DNA of 64,000 nucleotides from Nitrosomonas sp. (lineage in GTDB: Bacteria; Pseudomonadota; Gammaproteobacteria; Burkholderiales; Nitrosomonadaceae), in contig NZ_JADZAJ010000009.1 in the NCBI RefSeq assembly GCF_020852615.1, positions 83,701 to 147,700 on the forward strand, given 5' to 3'. Below the pieces are notes generated by a model that made no database searches, had not been told where the DNA came from, and saw only the letters and a list, made by a program, of their open reading frames with translations. Positions 29,038 through 37,413 of the stretch are shown piece by piece. Numbering within the stretch: position 1 is the first letter of the stretch; each line of letters opens with the position of its first letter. Both the position numbers and the translations under genes were made by a program.

Positions 29038-30291
29038 ATGTACGGCAATCGGACCGGTTTGAAAAAGATGCCGGTTTTATCTGTACCAGATTCGAAATCT
29101 CCTCGTCTGACTGAATTACCCCCGTTAGGGCTGTATATCCATCTGCCCTGGTGCATCAGAAAATGTCCTTATTGTGATTTCAACTCACATGCAATCCATG
29201 CCGGTGGTGATTTCCCGGAATCCGAGTATGTCGCAGCACTTAAACAGGATCTGGAGCTTTCGTTACCGCTGATCTGGGGGCGGCCTGTCACCAGTATATT
29301 TTTTGGTGGTGGAACACCAAGCCTGTTTAGCGCTGCTGCAATTGATGCGATTCTTTCTCATGTGCGAATGCTGCTGCCTCTGGCACTTGGTGCTGAAGTG
29401 ACGCTGGAAGCCAATCCGGGCACCTGGGAAACAAAAAAATTTATCGATTTCCACTCGGCTGGTATTAACCGGTTATCTGTTGGCGTTCAAAGTTTTAACT
29501 CCCGACATTTACAAGCGCTGGGTCGCATTCATGATAGTACTGAAGCATCGCGTGCGATTGAATTGGCACTGCAGCATTTTGATAATATCAATCTGGATTT
29601 GATGTACGCACTGCCGGATCAGACAGAAGATGAGGCATTGCAGGATATTGAAACGGCCTGTAGCTGGGAGGTATCGCATATTTCTGCCTACCACCTGACT
29701 ATCGAACCCAATACACCGTTCCATCGCTACCCGCCAAAGCTGCCGGGTGAAGATGTATCAGCCGATATGCAAATCATGATTGAGCAGGTTCTGGCAGCGA
29801 GGGGCTACCGGCATTATGAGACTTCTGCATTTGCCCTGCCCGGAAAGTCATGCATGCACAATATGAACTATTGGCAGTACGGTGATTATCTGGGAATCGG
29901 GGCCGGAGCGCACAGTAAAATCAGCTTCCGCGAAAAAATCATCCGGCAGATGCGTCATAAGCATCCCCGGCAGTATCAGGAGCAGGCTACAACCGCAAAT
30001 GCCTGTCTTGAAAATCTGCTTGCCACAACACAGGAAGTTGGGCCGCAGGATCGGGTTTTTGAATTTATGATGAATGCACTGCGGCTGACGGATGGTTTTG
30101 ATCCCGGCTTATTTCATACCCGGACCGGGCTGACCGTTGCATCAATTCAGAAATTACTCACCGAAGCCGAACAGCGTGGATTGATTGACTGGCAACATGA
30201 TCGCATTCAGCCAACATCTGATGGCAGGCGTTTTCTGAATGATCTGCTGGAAATTTTTTTACCGGAGCCCGGTAGCCGGACAAGTACCTGA
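29038..30291 (+). CDS. hemW: Haem chaperone HemW (radical SAM)
   Basis: HemW resembles coproporphyrinogen III oxidase HemN but is a haem chaperone. The radical SAM motif is C39-C43-C46 (CIRKCPYCDF). FFGGGTPSL, LEANPG, RLSVGVQSF and the NLDLMYALPDQT helix follow. Length of 417 includes an N-terminal extension of about 25 residues; ATG 29068 would shorten it and neither start has a clear Shine-Dalgarno. The HemN-specific N-terminal residues are absent, which favours HemW. It is the third gene of rph-rdgB-hemW. Confidence 0.93.
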   Translation: MYGNRTGLKKMPVLSVPDSKSPRLTELPPLGLYIHLPWCIRKCPYCDFNSHAIHAGGDFPESEYVAALKQDLELSLPLIWGRPVTSIFFGGGTPSLFSAAAIDAILSHVRMLLPLALGAEVTLEANPGTWETKKFIDFHSAGINRLSVGVQSFNSRHLQALGRIHDSTEASRAIELALQHFDNINLDLMYALPDQTEDEALQDIETACSWEVSHISAYHLTIEPNTPFHRYPPKLPGEDVSADMQIMIEQVLAARGYRHYETSAFALPGKSCMHNMNYWQYGDYLGIGAGAHSKISFREKIIRQMRHKHPRQYQEQATTANACLENLLATTQEVGPQDRVFEFMMNALRLTDGFDPGLFHTRTGLTVASIQKLLTEAEQRGLIDWQHDRIQPTSDGRRFLNDLLEIFLPEPGSRTST

Positions 30292-30339
30292 ACAGGATGC
30301 GCCAGAATCTGTAAAATTTTGAAGGGAAAGTACTGCAAG

Positions 30340-31281
30340 TTATCCGTGAACATGTAACAGCCAGACGATGCAACCCGCCACGCCGAAGCAGGCTGCCAGT
30401 GCAATCAGCGCAGTACGGCGATAGTTGCGAATCAGTTCCGTTTGCGGGTGAACCGATATGATAAACGGACGTTCTTTGTCTTCCGGCATGGAAAGGTAGT
30501 TGACTTCTGTTGCCTGCTGCAGCTGCTGATGAGTTGTTTGCGCCTGTGCAAATGCTTCCCTGCGAGCGACTTCCCATTCTGCCTGATCTATTTCGCCATC
30601 CTGGTTACTGTCAAAACGTTCCAGTAATTGTTCTCTGTCCAGTTTCCAATCGCTGAGAAGGTCACGTGTAATATCGTGAACAGATTTTTCTGTCGCTGGC
30701 GAGCGTGTTTGCAGATGGCCGATAAGGTAAAGGCGCTGCCCGGGCAGGATGAGCCGCTCGGTATAACGGTAGCGGCTCGCCAGTGCAACGATGGCTGAAT
30801 CGTTATCCAGCACCCCGGTTCGTGTCGGCCATTCGGTATTGCCATGCCAGATGATTTTTTCATTGCTGATAATCTCCGCCGCTTCCGGATCAACCACACA
30901 GGTTCCTGTACCATCATCCAGCAAAAATGCATGACTGCTGGTGTTCTGATACAGCACCTTCCATTCGGTACGGGTGCGCTTTTGTTCCAGCAGGGTTTCT
31001 TTGCACTCAATCAGGCTGTGATACCAGAGGCATTCATGATTAGACAGCGGGGCAAAGATGGGGCGATCGGGTAAGGCTCTTCCCCTGCCTTCCAGCTCAA
31101 TGTAGCCCTGATGCGCAGAGCGCAGGCGTGCCGTAGGTGTGTCCTGTATCAGATGCCATCGTTTCCATGCACGTGTGAAACAGTAAAAACCTGTGAATGC
31201 TGCCAATAGTAGGGCAGCCAGCGTAAATCCGTACTCTTCCGGGGTGAGACTATGTATAAAGCGGATTGCATCACTTTCCAT
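30340..31281 (-). CDS. GIDE-domain membrane protein with an EF-hand, LemA partner
   Basis: The 313-residue protein has a transmembrane helix near residues 18-36, a GIDE (MULAN-like) beta-rich domain (about 45-200, with PIFAPLSNHECLWY and WKVLYQNTSSHAFLLDDGTG), then a canonical EF-hand loop at 224-235 (DSNQDGEIDQAE) and a second transmembrane helix at about 293-310. The RING finger of the eukaryotic ligases is absent. It is encoded 7 bases after lemA on the same strand, a pairing seen in many bacteria. The EF-hand suggests calcium binding; the actual role is unknown. Confidence 0.85.
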   Translation of the reverse strand: MESDAIRFIHSLTPEEYGFTLAALLLAAFTGFYCFTRAWKRWHLIQDTPTARLRSAHQGYIELEGRGRALPDRPIFAPLSNHECLWYHSLIECKETLLEQKRTRTEWKVLYQNTSSHAFLLDDGTGTCVVDPEAAEIISNEKIIWHGNTEWPTRTGVLDNDSAIVALASRYRYTERLILPGQRLYLIGHLQTRSPATEKSVHDITRDLLSDWKLDREQLLERFDSNQDGEIDQAEWEVARREAFAQAQTTHQQLQQATEVNYLSMPEDKERPFIISVHPQTELIRNYRRTALIALAACFGVAGCIVWLLHVHG

Positions 31282-31288
31282 GAGAGGA

Positions 31289-31879
31289 TTAGCTGAACAG
31301 CTTGTTCAGGTTGTGGTCATGCGTATCGGCTTCTGCGAATTCCAGCAAGGATCGCTCACCAAAACCAAACCATCTGGCAATTACAATTTCAGGAAATTGT
31401 TCAATACGGATGTTATTGTTTTTGACCGCTTCATTGTAGTACTCGCGCCGATCGGCAATACTATTCTCCAGACTGGTGATGCGGGTCTGCAAATGCTGGA
31501 ATTTTTCGCTGGCCCTGAGTTCGGGATAAGCTTCCGCTACGGCGTACAGTTGTCCCAGCCCTGCTCTCAGCAAACCTTCTGCAGCCCCCAGAGCGGGCAT
31601 GTTGCTGGCCTCACGCGCTTTTGCGATTCCAGAGCGTGCTTCCATTACCCGGTTGAGCGTTTCCTGTTCAAATTTCATATATTGCTTACAGGTTTCGACA
31701 AGCTTGGGCAGCTCGTCATGGCGCTGCTTCAGTAGAACATCGATATTTGACCAGGCTTGGGAAACCGTATGCTTCACGTCCACCAGGCTGTTATAGATCA
31801 TGATCCCGAATATCAGCAGGGCAGTAATGGCAGCAAGCAGTATGTAAAGCAAAATGACCAGGTTCATGATGGTGTCCAT
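31289..31879 (-). CDS. lemA: LemA family membrane protein
   Basis: LemA proteins have one N-terminal transmembrane helix (here residues 5-28) and an extended helical domain facing the outside. Typical segments are YNSLVDVKHTVSQAWSNIDV, LLKQRHDELPKLVETCKQYM, LENSIADRREYYNEAVKNNN and the ending FPEIVIARWFGF. Length 196 fits. An internal ATG at 31867 could also be the start. It is the first gene of the lemA-GIDE pair. Function is not established in any species. Confidence 0.92.
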   Translation of the reverse strand: MDTIMNLVILLYILLAAITALLIFGIMIYNSLVDVKHTVSQAWSNIDVLLKQRHDELPKLVETCKQYMKFEQETLNRVMEARSGIAKAREASNMPALGAAEGLLRAGLGQLYAVAEAYPELRASEKFQHLQTRITSLENSIADRREYYNEAVKNNNIRIEQFPEIVIARWFGFGERSLLEFAEADTHDHNLNKLFS

Positions 31880-31974
31880 AAATGTAATGAGAACATTATC
31901 AACGACACAGGCGGGAGATCTTTGATACTGACAGCATTGCTTGCCGTATGGTTCGCAGTGTCAGGAAACCTCTG

Positions 31975-32008
31975 AAAAACGGTTTATATTATCTCGTTAC
32001 CGTTTTTT
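31975..32008 (-). terminator. Hairpin terminator after trmB
   Basis: AAAAACGGT (31975-31983) pairs with ACCGTTTTT (31999-32007) across a 15-base loop. A/T tracts on both sides make it potentially bidirectional. It lies between the trmB end and lemA and would separate the thi/trmB transcript from lemA. Confidence 0.75.
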
Positions 32009-32036
32009 AAAAGATTTCTTGCGTGGTGTTGTGCCA

Positions 32037-32711
32037 TCAGGCGATTTTGGTGAAGATAATGTCGCGGATGGTGTGGCCGAGCTTTATGCCGCGCTGTTCA
32101 AATTTAGTCAGCGGCCGGTAGGCAGGCCGTACGGTATAGTCAGCAGCAGTATTGACAAGTTGCTTTTCGCTGCTTAGCACCTGCAGAATATGGATGGCGT
32201 AATCTTCCCAATCAGTGGCAACGTGCAGATAACCGCCCGGTTTCAATCGATCGCACAAAAGCGAAACAAGGTCTGGCTGGACCAGGCGGCGTTTGTGGTG
32301 TCGTGCCTTGGGCCAGGGATCCGGAAAGAAAATATGGATGCCATCCAGCGATTCTCTGGCGAGCATGTGTTGCAAAACCTGCTTTGCATCGTGCGGAATA
32401 ATCCGCAGATTGGTCAGTCCGCGTTTCTCGATCCGGTCGAGCAGACTGCCGACTCCGGGTGCATGGACTTCGATTGCGATGAAATCCTTCTCCGGATGCT
32501 GGCCGGCAATTTCGGCAGTAGTTTCTCCCATGCCAGAACCGATTTCCAGAATTTTTGGGGAAGTCCGTCCGAAAATCTGGTTAAGATCAATAAGATTTTC
32601 GGCAAATAAAATGCCGTAACGCGGCAACAGGGTTTCATAAGCATGTCGCTGTGCGCTGGAGAAGTGCCCCTGGCGGAGCACGTAACTGCGAATCGGCGGA
32701 TAAGAAGACAA
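32037..32711 (-). CDS. trmB: tRNA (guanine-N7-)-methyltransferase
   Basis: TrmB forms m7G46 in tRNA. The Rossmann methyltransferase shows LEIGSGMGETTAEIA, the IEVHAPGVGSLL segment, HIFFPDPWPKARHHKRRLV and GGYLHVATDWEDYA. The frame runs back into thiG; I place the start at TTG 32711, about 9 bases after AGGA, giving 224 residues that begin before SYVLRQGHFSSAQ. No ATG or GTG in a better place. It lies 28 bases after the thiG stop on the same strand. Confidence 0.92.
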   Translation of the reverse strand: MSSYPPIRSYVLRQGHFSSAQRHAYETLLPRYGILFAENLIDLNQIFGRTSPKILEIGSGMGETTAEIAGQHPEKDFIAIEVHAPGVGSLLDRIEKRGLTNLRIIPHDAKQVLQHMLARESLDGIHIFFPDPWPKARHHKRRLVQPDLVSLLCDRLKPGGYLHVATDWEDYAIHILQVLSSEKQLVNTAADYTVRPAYRPLTKFEQRGIKLGHTIRDIIFTKIA

Positions 32712-32739
32712 AAACCGGTTTCCTGAAGAAGTATATTGC

Positions 32740-33546
32740 TTAACTGTTTGCGGCAGGATGCTGAGTGCCGGTAAACATACCTTCTGCCGGAGAGCTCGGG
32801 CTGGCCCGATAGATCTTTTTGGGCATACGTCCGGCGAGATAAGCTTCGCGCCCGGCTTCAACTGCTTTACGCATGGCTGAAGCCATCAGTACCGGATTAT
32901 GGGCGCTGGCGACGGCAGTATTCATGAGTACACCATCGCAACCGAGTTCCATGGCAATGGCTGCATCTGATGCGGTGCCCACACCTGCATCCACAATGAC
33001 TGGTACTTTGGCGTTGTCTATGATGATTTGCAGATTCCACGGGTTAAGGATACCCATGCCGGAGCCAATCAGCGAAGCCAGTGGCATGATGGCGACACAG
33101 CCGATTTCCTCCAGCTGTCTGGCAATAATGGGGTCATCCGACGTATAAACCATCACCTGAAAACCCTCTTTTACCAGAATTTTTGCTGCTTCGACTGTTG
33201 CTGCCACATCGGGAAATAATGTTTTCTGATCACCCAGCACTTCCAGTTTGACCAGTGAGTGCCCGTCAAGCAATTCGCGCGCCAGGCGTAGCGTGCGAAC
33301 GGCATCTTCTGCTGTGTAACAGCCGGCAGTATTGGGCAGCAGTGTGAATTGTGATGGCGGTAGCACATCCAGTAAATTAGGCTCATCGGGACTTTGCCCG
33401 ATGTTGGTGCGGCGTATTGCTACCGTAATAATTTGTGAGCCGCTGGCTTCTACTGCGGCGCGGGTTTCGGCAAAATCCCTGTACTTTCCTGTTCCCAGCA
33501 GTAAACGGGAGGAATAACTTTTACCAGCTATGACGAGAGGTTCCAT
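32740..33546 (-). CDS. thiG: Thiazole synthase ThiG
   Basis: ThiG builds the thiazole phosphate of thiamine from deoxyxylulose phosphate, dehydroglycine and ThiS thiocarboxylate. The 268-residue TIM-barrel protein has the usual [10 protein letters not shown] start, [18 protein letters not shown] with the Schiff-base Lys region, and [27 protein letters not shown]. It follows thiS by 74 bases, the standard thiS-thiG order. No TPP riboswitch core is seen upstream. Confidence 0.96.
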   Translation of the reverse strand: MEPLVIAGKSYSSRLLLGTGKYRDFAETRAAVEASGSQIITVAIRRTNIGQSPDEPNLLDVLPPSQFTLLPNTAGCYTAEDAVRTLRLARELLDGHSLVKLEVLGDQKTLFPDVAATVEAAKILVKEGFQVMVYTSDDPIIARQLEEIGCVAIMPLASLIGSGMGILNPWNLQIIIDNAKVPVIVDAGVGTASDAAIAMELGCDGVLMNTAVASAHNPVLMASAMRKAVEAGREAYLAGRMPKKIYRASPSSPAEGMFTGTQHPAANS

Positions 33547-33620
33547 AAATACGTCAGGATCGATGTTGTCAGTTGAAGGGTATGGCCAGAGACTGGAACG
33601 AATTTTGAGCGATCGAAAAA

Positions 33621-33821
33621 TTAACCGCCACCCACCGCCACGATAATTTCCAGTTGATCGCCCTCGTTGAGGATTTGCTCGGAAAAGCGGCTGCGAGGAA
33701 CAATTTCTCCATTGTACTCAATGGCAATGCGTTTGTTTTGCAGCGACAGCTTTTCTACCAGCTGTTGTACACTCAGCGGGCTATCGTAACTTTGTTGCTG
33801 TCCGTTGATGATAAGTTGCAT
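33621..33821 (-). CDS. thiS: Sulfur carrier protein ThiS
   Basis: ThiS is the ubiquitin-like sulfur carrier for thiazole synthesis. The 66-residue beta-grasp protein starts [12 protein letters not shown] and ends in AVGGG, the diglycine tail that is adenylated and thiocarboxylated. The frame is open upstream to 33881 but ATG 33821 gives family length. It is divergent from the MEKHLA protein and leads thiG and trmB. Confidence 0.95.
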   Translation of the reverse strand: MQLIINGQQQSYDSPLSVQQLVEKLSLQNKRIAIEYNGEIVPRSRFSEQILNEGDQLEIIVAVGGG

Positions 33822-33990
33822 ATTTTTTGGGGAAAACCAGAGGCAGAATAACCTGTCGAACAATGCGACCCATTCTAGCATGGGGGCCTGACCTGATGGT
33901 AGGCATGCCGGCTCCCGGTTATTCGACAGACATATTCCTGCAGTACGGATGAAATGCCAGTATCAGTATGAGTAATCAGGATTCTTTTAA

Positions 33991-34479
33991 ATGGCCATAC
34001 CGGATGACAAAAAAGACAGGATAGCGCGCCACATGGCCGTTCTGCAGGGAAATTACTATCACTATACCGGTCGGTATCTGTTTGATCCGAGGCTGGAATT
34101 CAGCCAGGCAGCGATTTGGCTGGAACAGGTGCCTTTTGCGCTCGTTTCACACGGTGTTGAACCTGATCCGATTTTCAATTATGGCAACGAAACCGCTTTG
34201 CAACTGTTCGGCATGACCTGGAATGAATTTACGCGGTTACCATCGCGGCTGTCGGCAGAGTTTGCAGACCAGGCAGAGCGCAGGCGTTTACTGGATTGTG
34301 TGTTGCGTGAAGGTTATATTGAGGACTACACGGGAGTTCGTATTGCTGCCGATGGCTGCCGGTTTTTGATCCGTCAGGCAACGGTCTGGAATCTGCGGGA
34401 TGAGACCGGTCAGTTTTACGGACAGGCGGCACTGATCCCAAGGTGGGAAGTATTACAGGGAGTATCTCATGAACCGTAA
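33991..34479 (+). CDS. Stand-alone MEKHLA-domain (PAS-like) protein
   Basis: The 162-residue protein is a single MEKHLA domain, a PAS-related fold first named from plant HD-ZIP III proteins and found alone in many bacteria. Recognisable are YYHYTGRYL, VPFALVSHGVEPDPIFNYGN, MTWNEFTRLPSRLSAE, DYTGVRIAADGCRF and the end QAALIPRW. No output domain or membrane segment is present. A ligand-binding or redox-sensing role is supposed but unproven. It lies between thiS (divergent) and chrA (convergent); the 142 bases after it hold no feature I can name. Confidence 0.88.
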   Translation: MAIPDDKKDRIARHMAVLQGNYYHYTGRYLFDPRLEFSQAAIWLEQVPFALVSHGVEPDPIFNYGNETALQLFGMTWNEFTRLPSRLSAEFADQAERRRLLDCVLREGYIEDYTGVRIAADGCRFLIRQATVWNLRDETGQFYGQAALIPRWEVLQGVSHEP

Positions 34480-34621
34480 TCGGAACAGAAAATCTTCCGT
34501 ACCGGTTTCTGCGCCGCCAGGGCAGTGCATATTCTCGAATAGTGCTTCTTTTCCATGCTGCGCAGCGCCGGGATGCGGCGTTCCGGTATTCTGGTGTTCA
34601 ACGCACAAGATAGTCTGGTGA

Positions 34622-35854
34622 TTATCCAGGGCTTATTAGCCAGCCTGCTGCACCGCAGCCTGCCACAACCAGCCAGGGCGGCAATTTCCAGTACATCAGG
34701 GCGACAAAGGCAATGATTACAACGCCGAAATCTGACGGTGTGCGGACGGCGCTCGTCCAAACGGGGTGGTAAAGCGCAGCCAGCAACAGGCCAACTACGG
34801 CTGCATTTATGCCCGCCAGCGCTGCCTGCGTATGTACGTTGCGGCGTAACTGCTCCCAGAATGGCAGGGTACCTGTTACCAGCAGAAAGGATGGCGCAAA
34901 GATTGCCAGCAGGCAGAGTATGCCGCCGATCCACCCGGATGGAGTGATGTTCATGGAGGTGCCCAGGAAGGCTGCAAATGCAAATAATGGGCCTGGTACA
35001 GCCTGTGCCGCACCATAACCGGCAAGGAAGGCGTCATTACCGACCCAGCCCGGGGATACGACAGCAGCCTGCAGCAAGGGCAGTACGACGTGACCGCCAC
35101 CAAAAACCAGTGCACCCGACCGGAAGAACACATTCACGTCTGCAACGGCTTGAGAAGGCAGCAACGCCGCCAGTACGGGCAGACCAGCCAGCAGGCAGAA
35201 GAATAGCGCCAGCCACAGCACACCGGCACGGTAGCTGATTGTAACGGGTAGCGGGTCGTGGTTTCTGGCGGGTTCCGGCCTGAACAGAAGCAATCCCGTA
35301 ACGCCGGCCGCAGTGATGATACTGATCTGTCCGGACGCGGAGGGGATAAGCAGAGCGATACAGGCCGCTACCGCCATAATGGTGACCCGGAGTGTATCCG
35401 TGCACAGGTTTTTCGCCATGCCCCAGACTGCCTGGGCAACCACGGCAACCGCTACAACCTTGAAGCCGTGCAGTGCGCCGGCGGGGACTGCGGTGGCGCG
35501 GTTTGAAATACCAAGTGCGAACAGGATCAGGGCGATTGCCGAAGGCAAGGTGAATCCGGCCCATGCAGCGAATGCACCGCTGTAGCCGTGACGCAAGAGG
35601 CCCAGAGCCATGCCAACCTGGCTGCTGGCAGGTCCCGGCAAAAATTGGCAAAGGGCAACCAGATCGGCATAGCTGCGTTCACTTAGCCAGTGGCGTCGAT
35701 TGACAAACTCATTGCGGAAATAACCAAGGTGCGCAATCGGTCCGCCAAAGGAGGTCAGACCGAGACGCAGGAATACCAGGAAGATACCCCACGTGCTTTC
35801 CTTTTGAGGAAGATCTTCCTCAATTGGCGGGTTCGTTTTGAGAGGGGTTGTCAT
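34622..35854 (-). CDS. chrA: Chromate transporter family protein ChrA
   Basis: This 410-residue inner membrane protein belongs to the long-chain CHR family, formed by two homologous halves of about six helices each. The first half shows FLRLGLTSFGGPIAHLGYFR and LPGPASSQVGMALG, the second shows FGGGHVVLPLL and AVPGPLFAFAAFLG. Such proteins can export chromate by proton antiport. No chrB or other chr gene is nearby, so the natural substrate is uncertain. It lies downstream of ftsZ on the same strand but after a terminator. Confidence 0.92.
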   Translation of the reverse strand: MTTPLKTNPPIEEDLPQKESTWGIFLVFLRLGLTSFGGPIAHLGYFRNEFVNRRHWLSERSYADLVALCQFLPGPASSQVGMALGLLRHGYSGAFAAWAGFTLPSAIALILFALGISNRATAVPAGALHGFKVVAVAVVAQAVWGMAKNLCTDTLRVTIMAVAACIALLIPSASGQISIITAAGVTGLLLFRPEPARNHDPLPVTISYRAGVLWLALFFCLLAGLPVLAALLPSQAVADVNVFFRSGALVFGGGHVVLPLLQAAVVSPGWVGNDAFLAGYGAAQAVPGPLFAFAAFLGTSMNITPSGWIGGILCLLAIFAPSFLLVTGTLPFWEQLRRNVHTQAALAGINAAVVGLLLAALYHPVWTSAVRTPSDFGVVIIAFVALMYWKLPPWLVVAGCGAAGWLISPG

Positions 35855-36195
35855 GGTTGATGATTGGAGCTGAATCGCTGTTCTGGGTTCGACAGACTCA
35901 GGGCAGACCTGACGATTCGATAGTTTTGGTGACGGGTCTTGCTCACGCCTGAATTCCGGCTGATACCCGGCCGCACCCTTGGAAGCTGCTTTCAGCTCAT
36001 CCGGCTTGCGGGTAATGACGGCGGGTTACCCGGTCTGGAATCCCTGCATAATTCCGGAGTTTTGCAGGGATAAAAAAGATGGCGTATATACCTGTTCCAG
36101 GAAACAGCAACCGCCCCTGAAGGGCGGCTGTTGTTTGAAGAGCCTGAAAATGCCGATGGCCTGAAGTTGTGAAAACGCTCCGGTTTCAGGGGAGG
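35855..36195. other. 341-bp gap between ftsZ and chrA with degenerate palindromes
   Basis: No gene is seen. The centre (36009-36032) holds CGGGTAA ... TTACCCG, a 7-bp dyad inside GC-rich text with further CCGG pieces on both sides, similar in style to decayed REP-type palindromes found between genes in Proteobacteria. The ftsZ terminator fills 36103-36132. The rest carries nothing I can name; the chrA promoter should lie here near 35860-35950. Confidence 0.4.
36103..36132 (-). terminator. Terminator of the dcw cluster after ftsZ
   Basis: CCGCCC (36111-36116) pairs with GGGCGG (36122-36127) over a 5-base loop. The stem extends with AACAG/CTGTT after a 3-base bulge. On the minus strand a short T-rich stretch follows. 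It is 64 bases after the ftsZ stop. Confidence 0.75.
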
Positions 36196-37344
36196 CTAAT
36201 CAGCCTGTCTTCTGAGGAAAGCAGGAATATCCATCGGATCCATTCCGGCCTGCTGCATGGCAGTTACCGCAGCATTGCTTCTTCTTCCTGTTCTCATTAC
36301 AGCAGGCTCATCCACCTGGTGAGAGGAAATCCTGTCGTCGGTACCGGTCCGGGTATGGATAACGGTCATAGGTCTCTGGGATTGCTGTGAAACGTTACCC
36401 AACCCTGTGGCAACCAATGTTACACGCAGGTTATCACCCATATTTTCGTCGATCACTGTACCAACGATGACAGTAGCATCTTCGGCTGTCATCTTCTTGA
36501 CGATATCCATAACTTCCTGTACTTCACGCATTTTCATGGCTGAGCTGGCAGTGATATTCACCAGCACACCGCGCGCACCTGTCAGTGTAATTTCTTCAAG
36601 CAGCGGGCTGGCAACAGCTTCTTCCGCAGCCATACGTGCACGATCAACACCACCGGCCATTGCAGAACCCATCATGGCCATACCCATTTCAGACATGACA
36701 GTTTTAACGTCAGCAAAATCCACGTTGACAAGTCCGGGACAATTGATCACTTCTGCAATACCTGCAACAGCACCATACAGAACGTCATTTGCCGCCTTGA
36801 AGGCATCCAGCATGCTGATATCATTTCCCAGCACTTTCATCAGTTTGTCATTCGGGATAACGATCAGGGAATCGACATGTTCTGCCAGCGCTTCCATTCC
36901 GGCCTGTGCTGCTTTCAGACGTTTACCTTCAAACGAAAAGGGTTTGCTGACAACGGCAACGGTCAGAATGCCCATTTCCTTGGCAATCTGAGCTACAACC
37001 GGAGCTGCTCCTGTACCGGTACCCCCTCCCATTCCAGCGGTAATAAACAGCATATCAGCGCCCTGAACAATTTCAGCGATGTGATCACGATCTTCCAGTG
37101 CTGCTTCTTTACCAATTTCCGGGTTGGCCCCAGCTCCCAATCCCCGTGTAACACCCGTGCCCAGCTGTACCACGGTTTGTGCAAGATTACCCTGTAATGC
37201 TTGCGAATCGGTATTCATGCAAATGAACTCAACTCCTTTAACTTCATTGCGGATCATGTGATCCACGGCGTTTCCGCCACATCCGCCAATACCTATAACC
37301 TTAATAACAGCTTCCAGTGGTTCGGTATTCGTGATCTCAAACAT
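36196..37344 (-). CDS. ftsZ: Cell division GTPase FtsZ
   Basis: FtsZ forms the Z ring. The 382-residue tubulin homologue has the signature GGGTGTGAAPV, the IGIGGCGGNAVDHM start, the T7 loop NVDFADVKTVM and the conserved C-terminal peptide DPMDIPAFLRRQAD that binds FtsA and ZipA. The frame extends 12 codons upstream, but ATG 37344 has AGGAGA in front and matches the family start MFEI. It is the last gene of the dcw cluster; lpxC, its usual follower, is not here. Confidence 0.98.
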   Translation of the reverse strand: MFEITNTEPLEAVIKVIGIGGCGGNAVDHMIRNEVKGVEFICMNTDSQALQGNLAQTVVQLGTGVTRGLGAGANPEIGKEAALEDRDHIAEIVQGADMLFITAGMGGGTGTGAAPVVAQIAKEMGILTVAVVSKPFSFEGKRLKAAQAGMEALAEHVDSLIVIPNDKLMKVLGNDISMLDAFKAANDVLYGAVAGIAEVINCPGLVNVDFADVKTVMSEMGMAMMGSAMAGGVDRARMAAEEAVASPLLEEITLTGARGVLVNITASSAMKMREVQEVMDIVKKMTAEDATVIVGTVIDENMGDNLRVTLVATGLGNVSQQSQRPMTVIHTRTGTDDRISSHQVDEPAVMRTGRRSNAAVTAMQQAGMDPMDIPAFLRRQAD

Positions 37345-37413
37345 TACGTTTCTCCTATTGCATGGTGAATTTTCTGACAATTTTCTGCAGGCAGAACTCT
37401 ATTAAAACCCGAT

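Noticed and set aside
33847..33930. GAATAACC / GGTTATTC inverted repeat between thiS and the MEKHLA gene
   Set aside because: The arms are 8 bp and 60 bases apart, there is no T tract and the thiS frame region interrupts it; too weak to name a function.
33822..33990. TPP riboswitch upstream of thiS
   Set aside because: Looked for the conserved CTGAGA and ACCTGATCTGG-type cores on the minus strand before thiS; neither is present.
34467..34934. 155-codon minus-strand frame over the 3' end of chrA
   Set aside because: It lies in another frame of the same strand as chrA and shows no domain; chrA explains the sequence.
35037..35651. 204-codon minus-strand frame within chrA
   Set aside because: Out-of-frame reading of the GC-rich chrA gene, Arg/Gly/Cys-rich and without structure.
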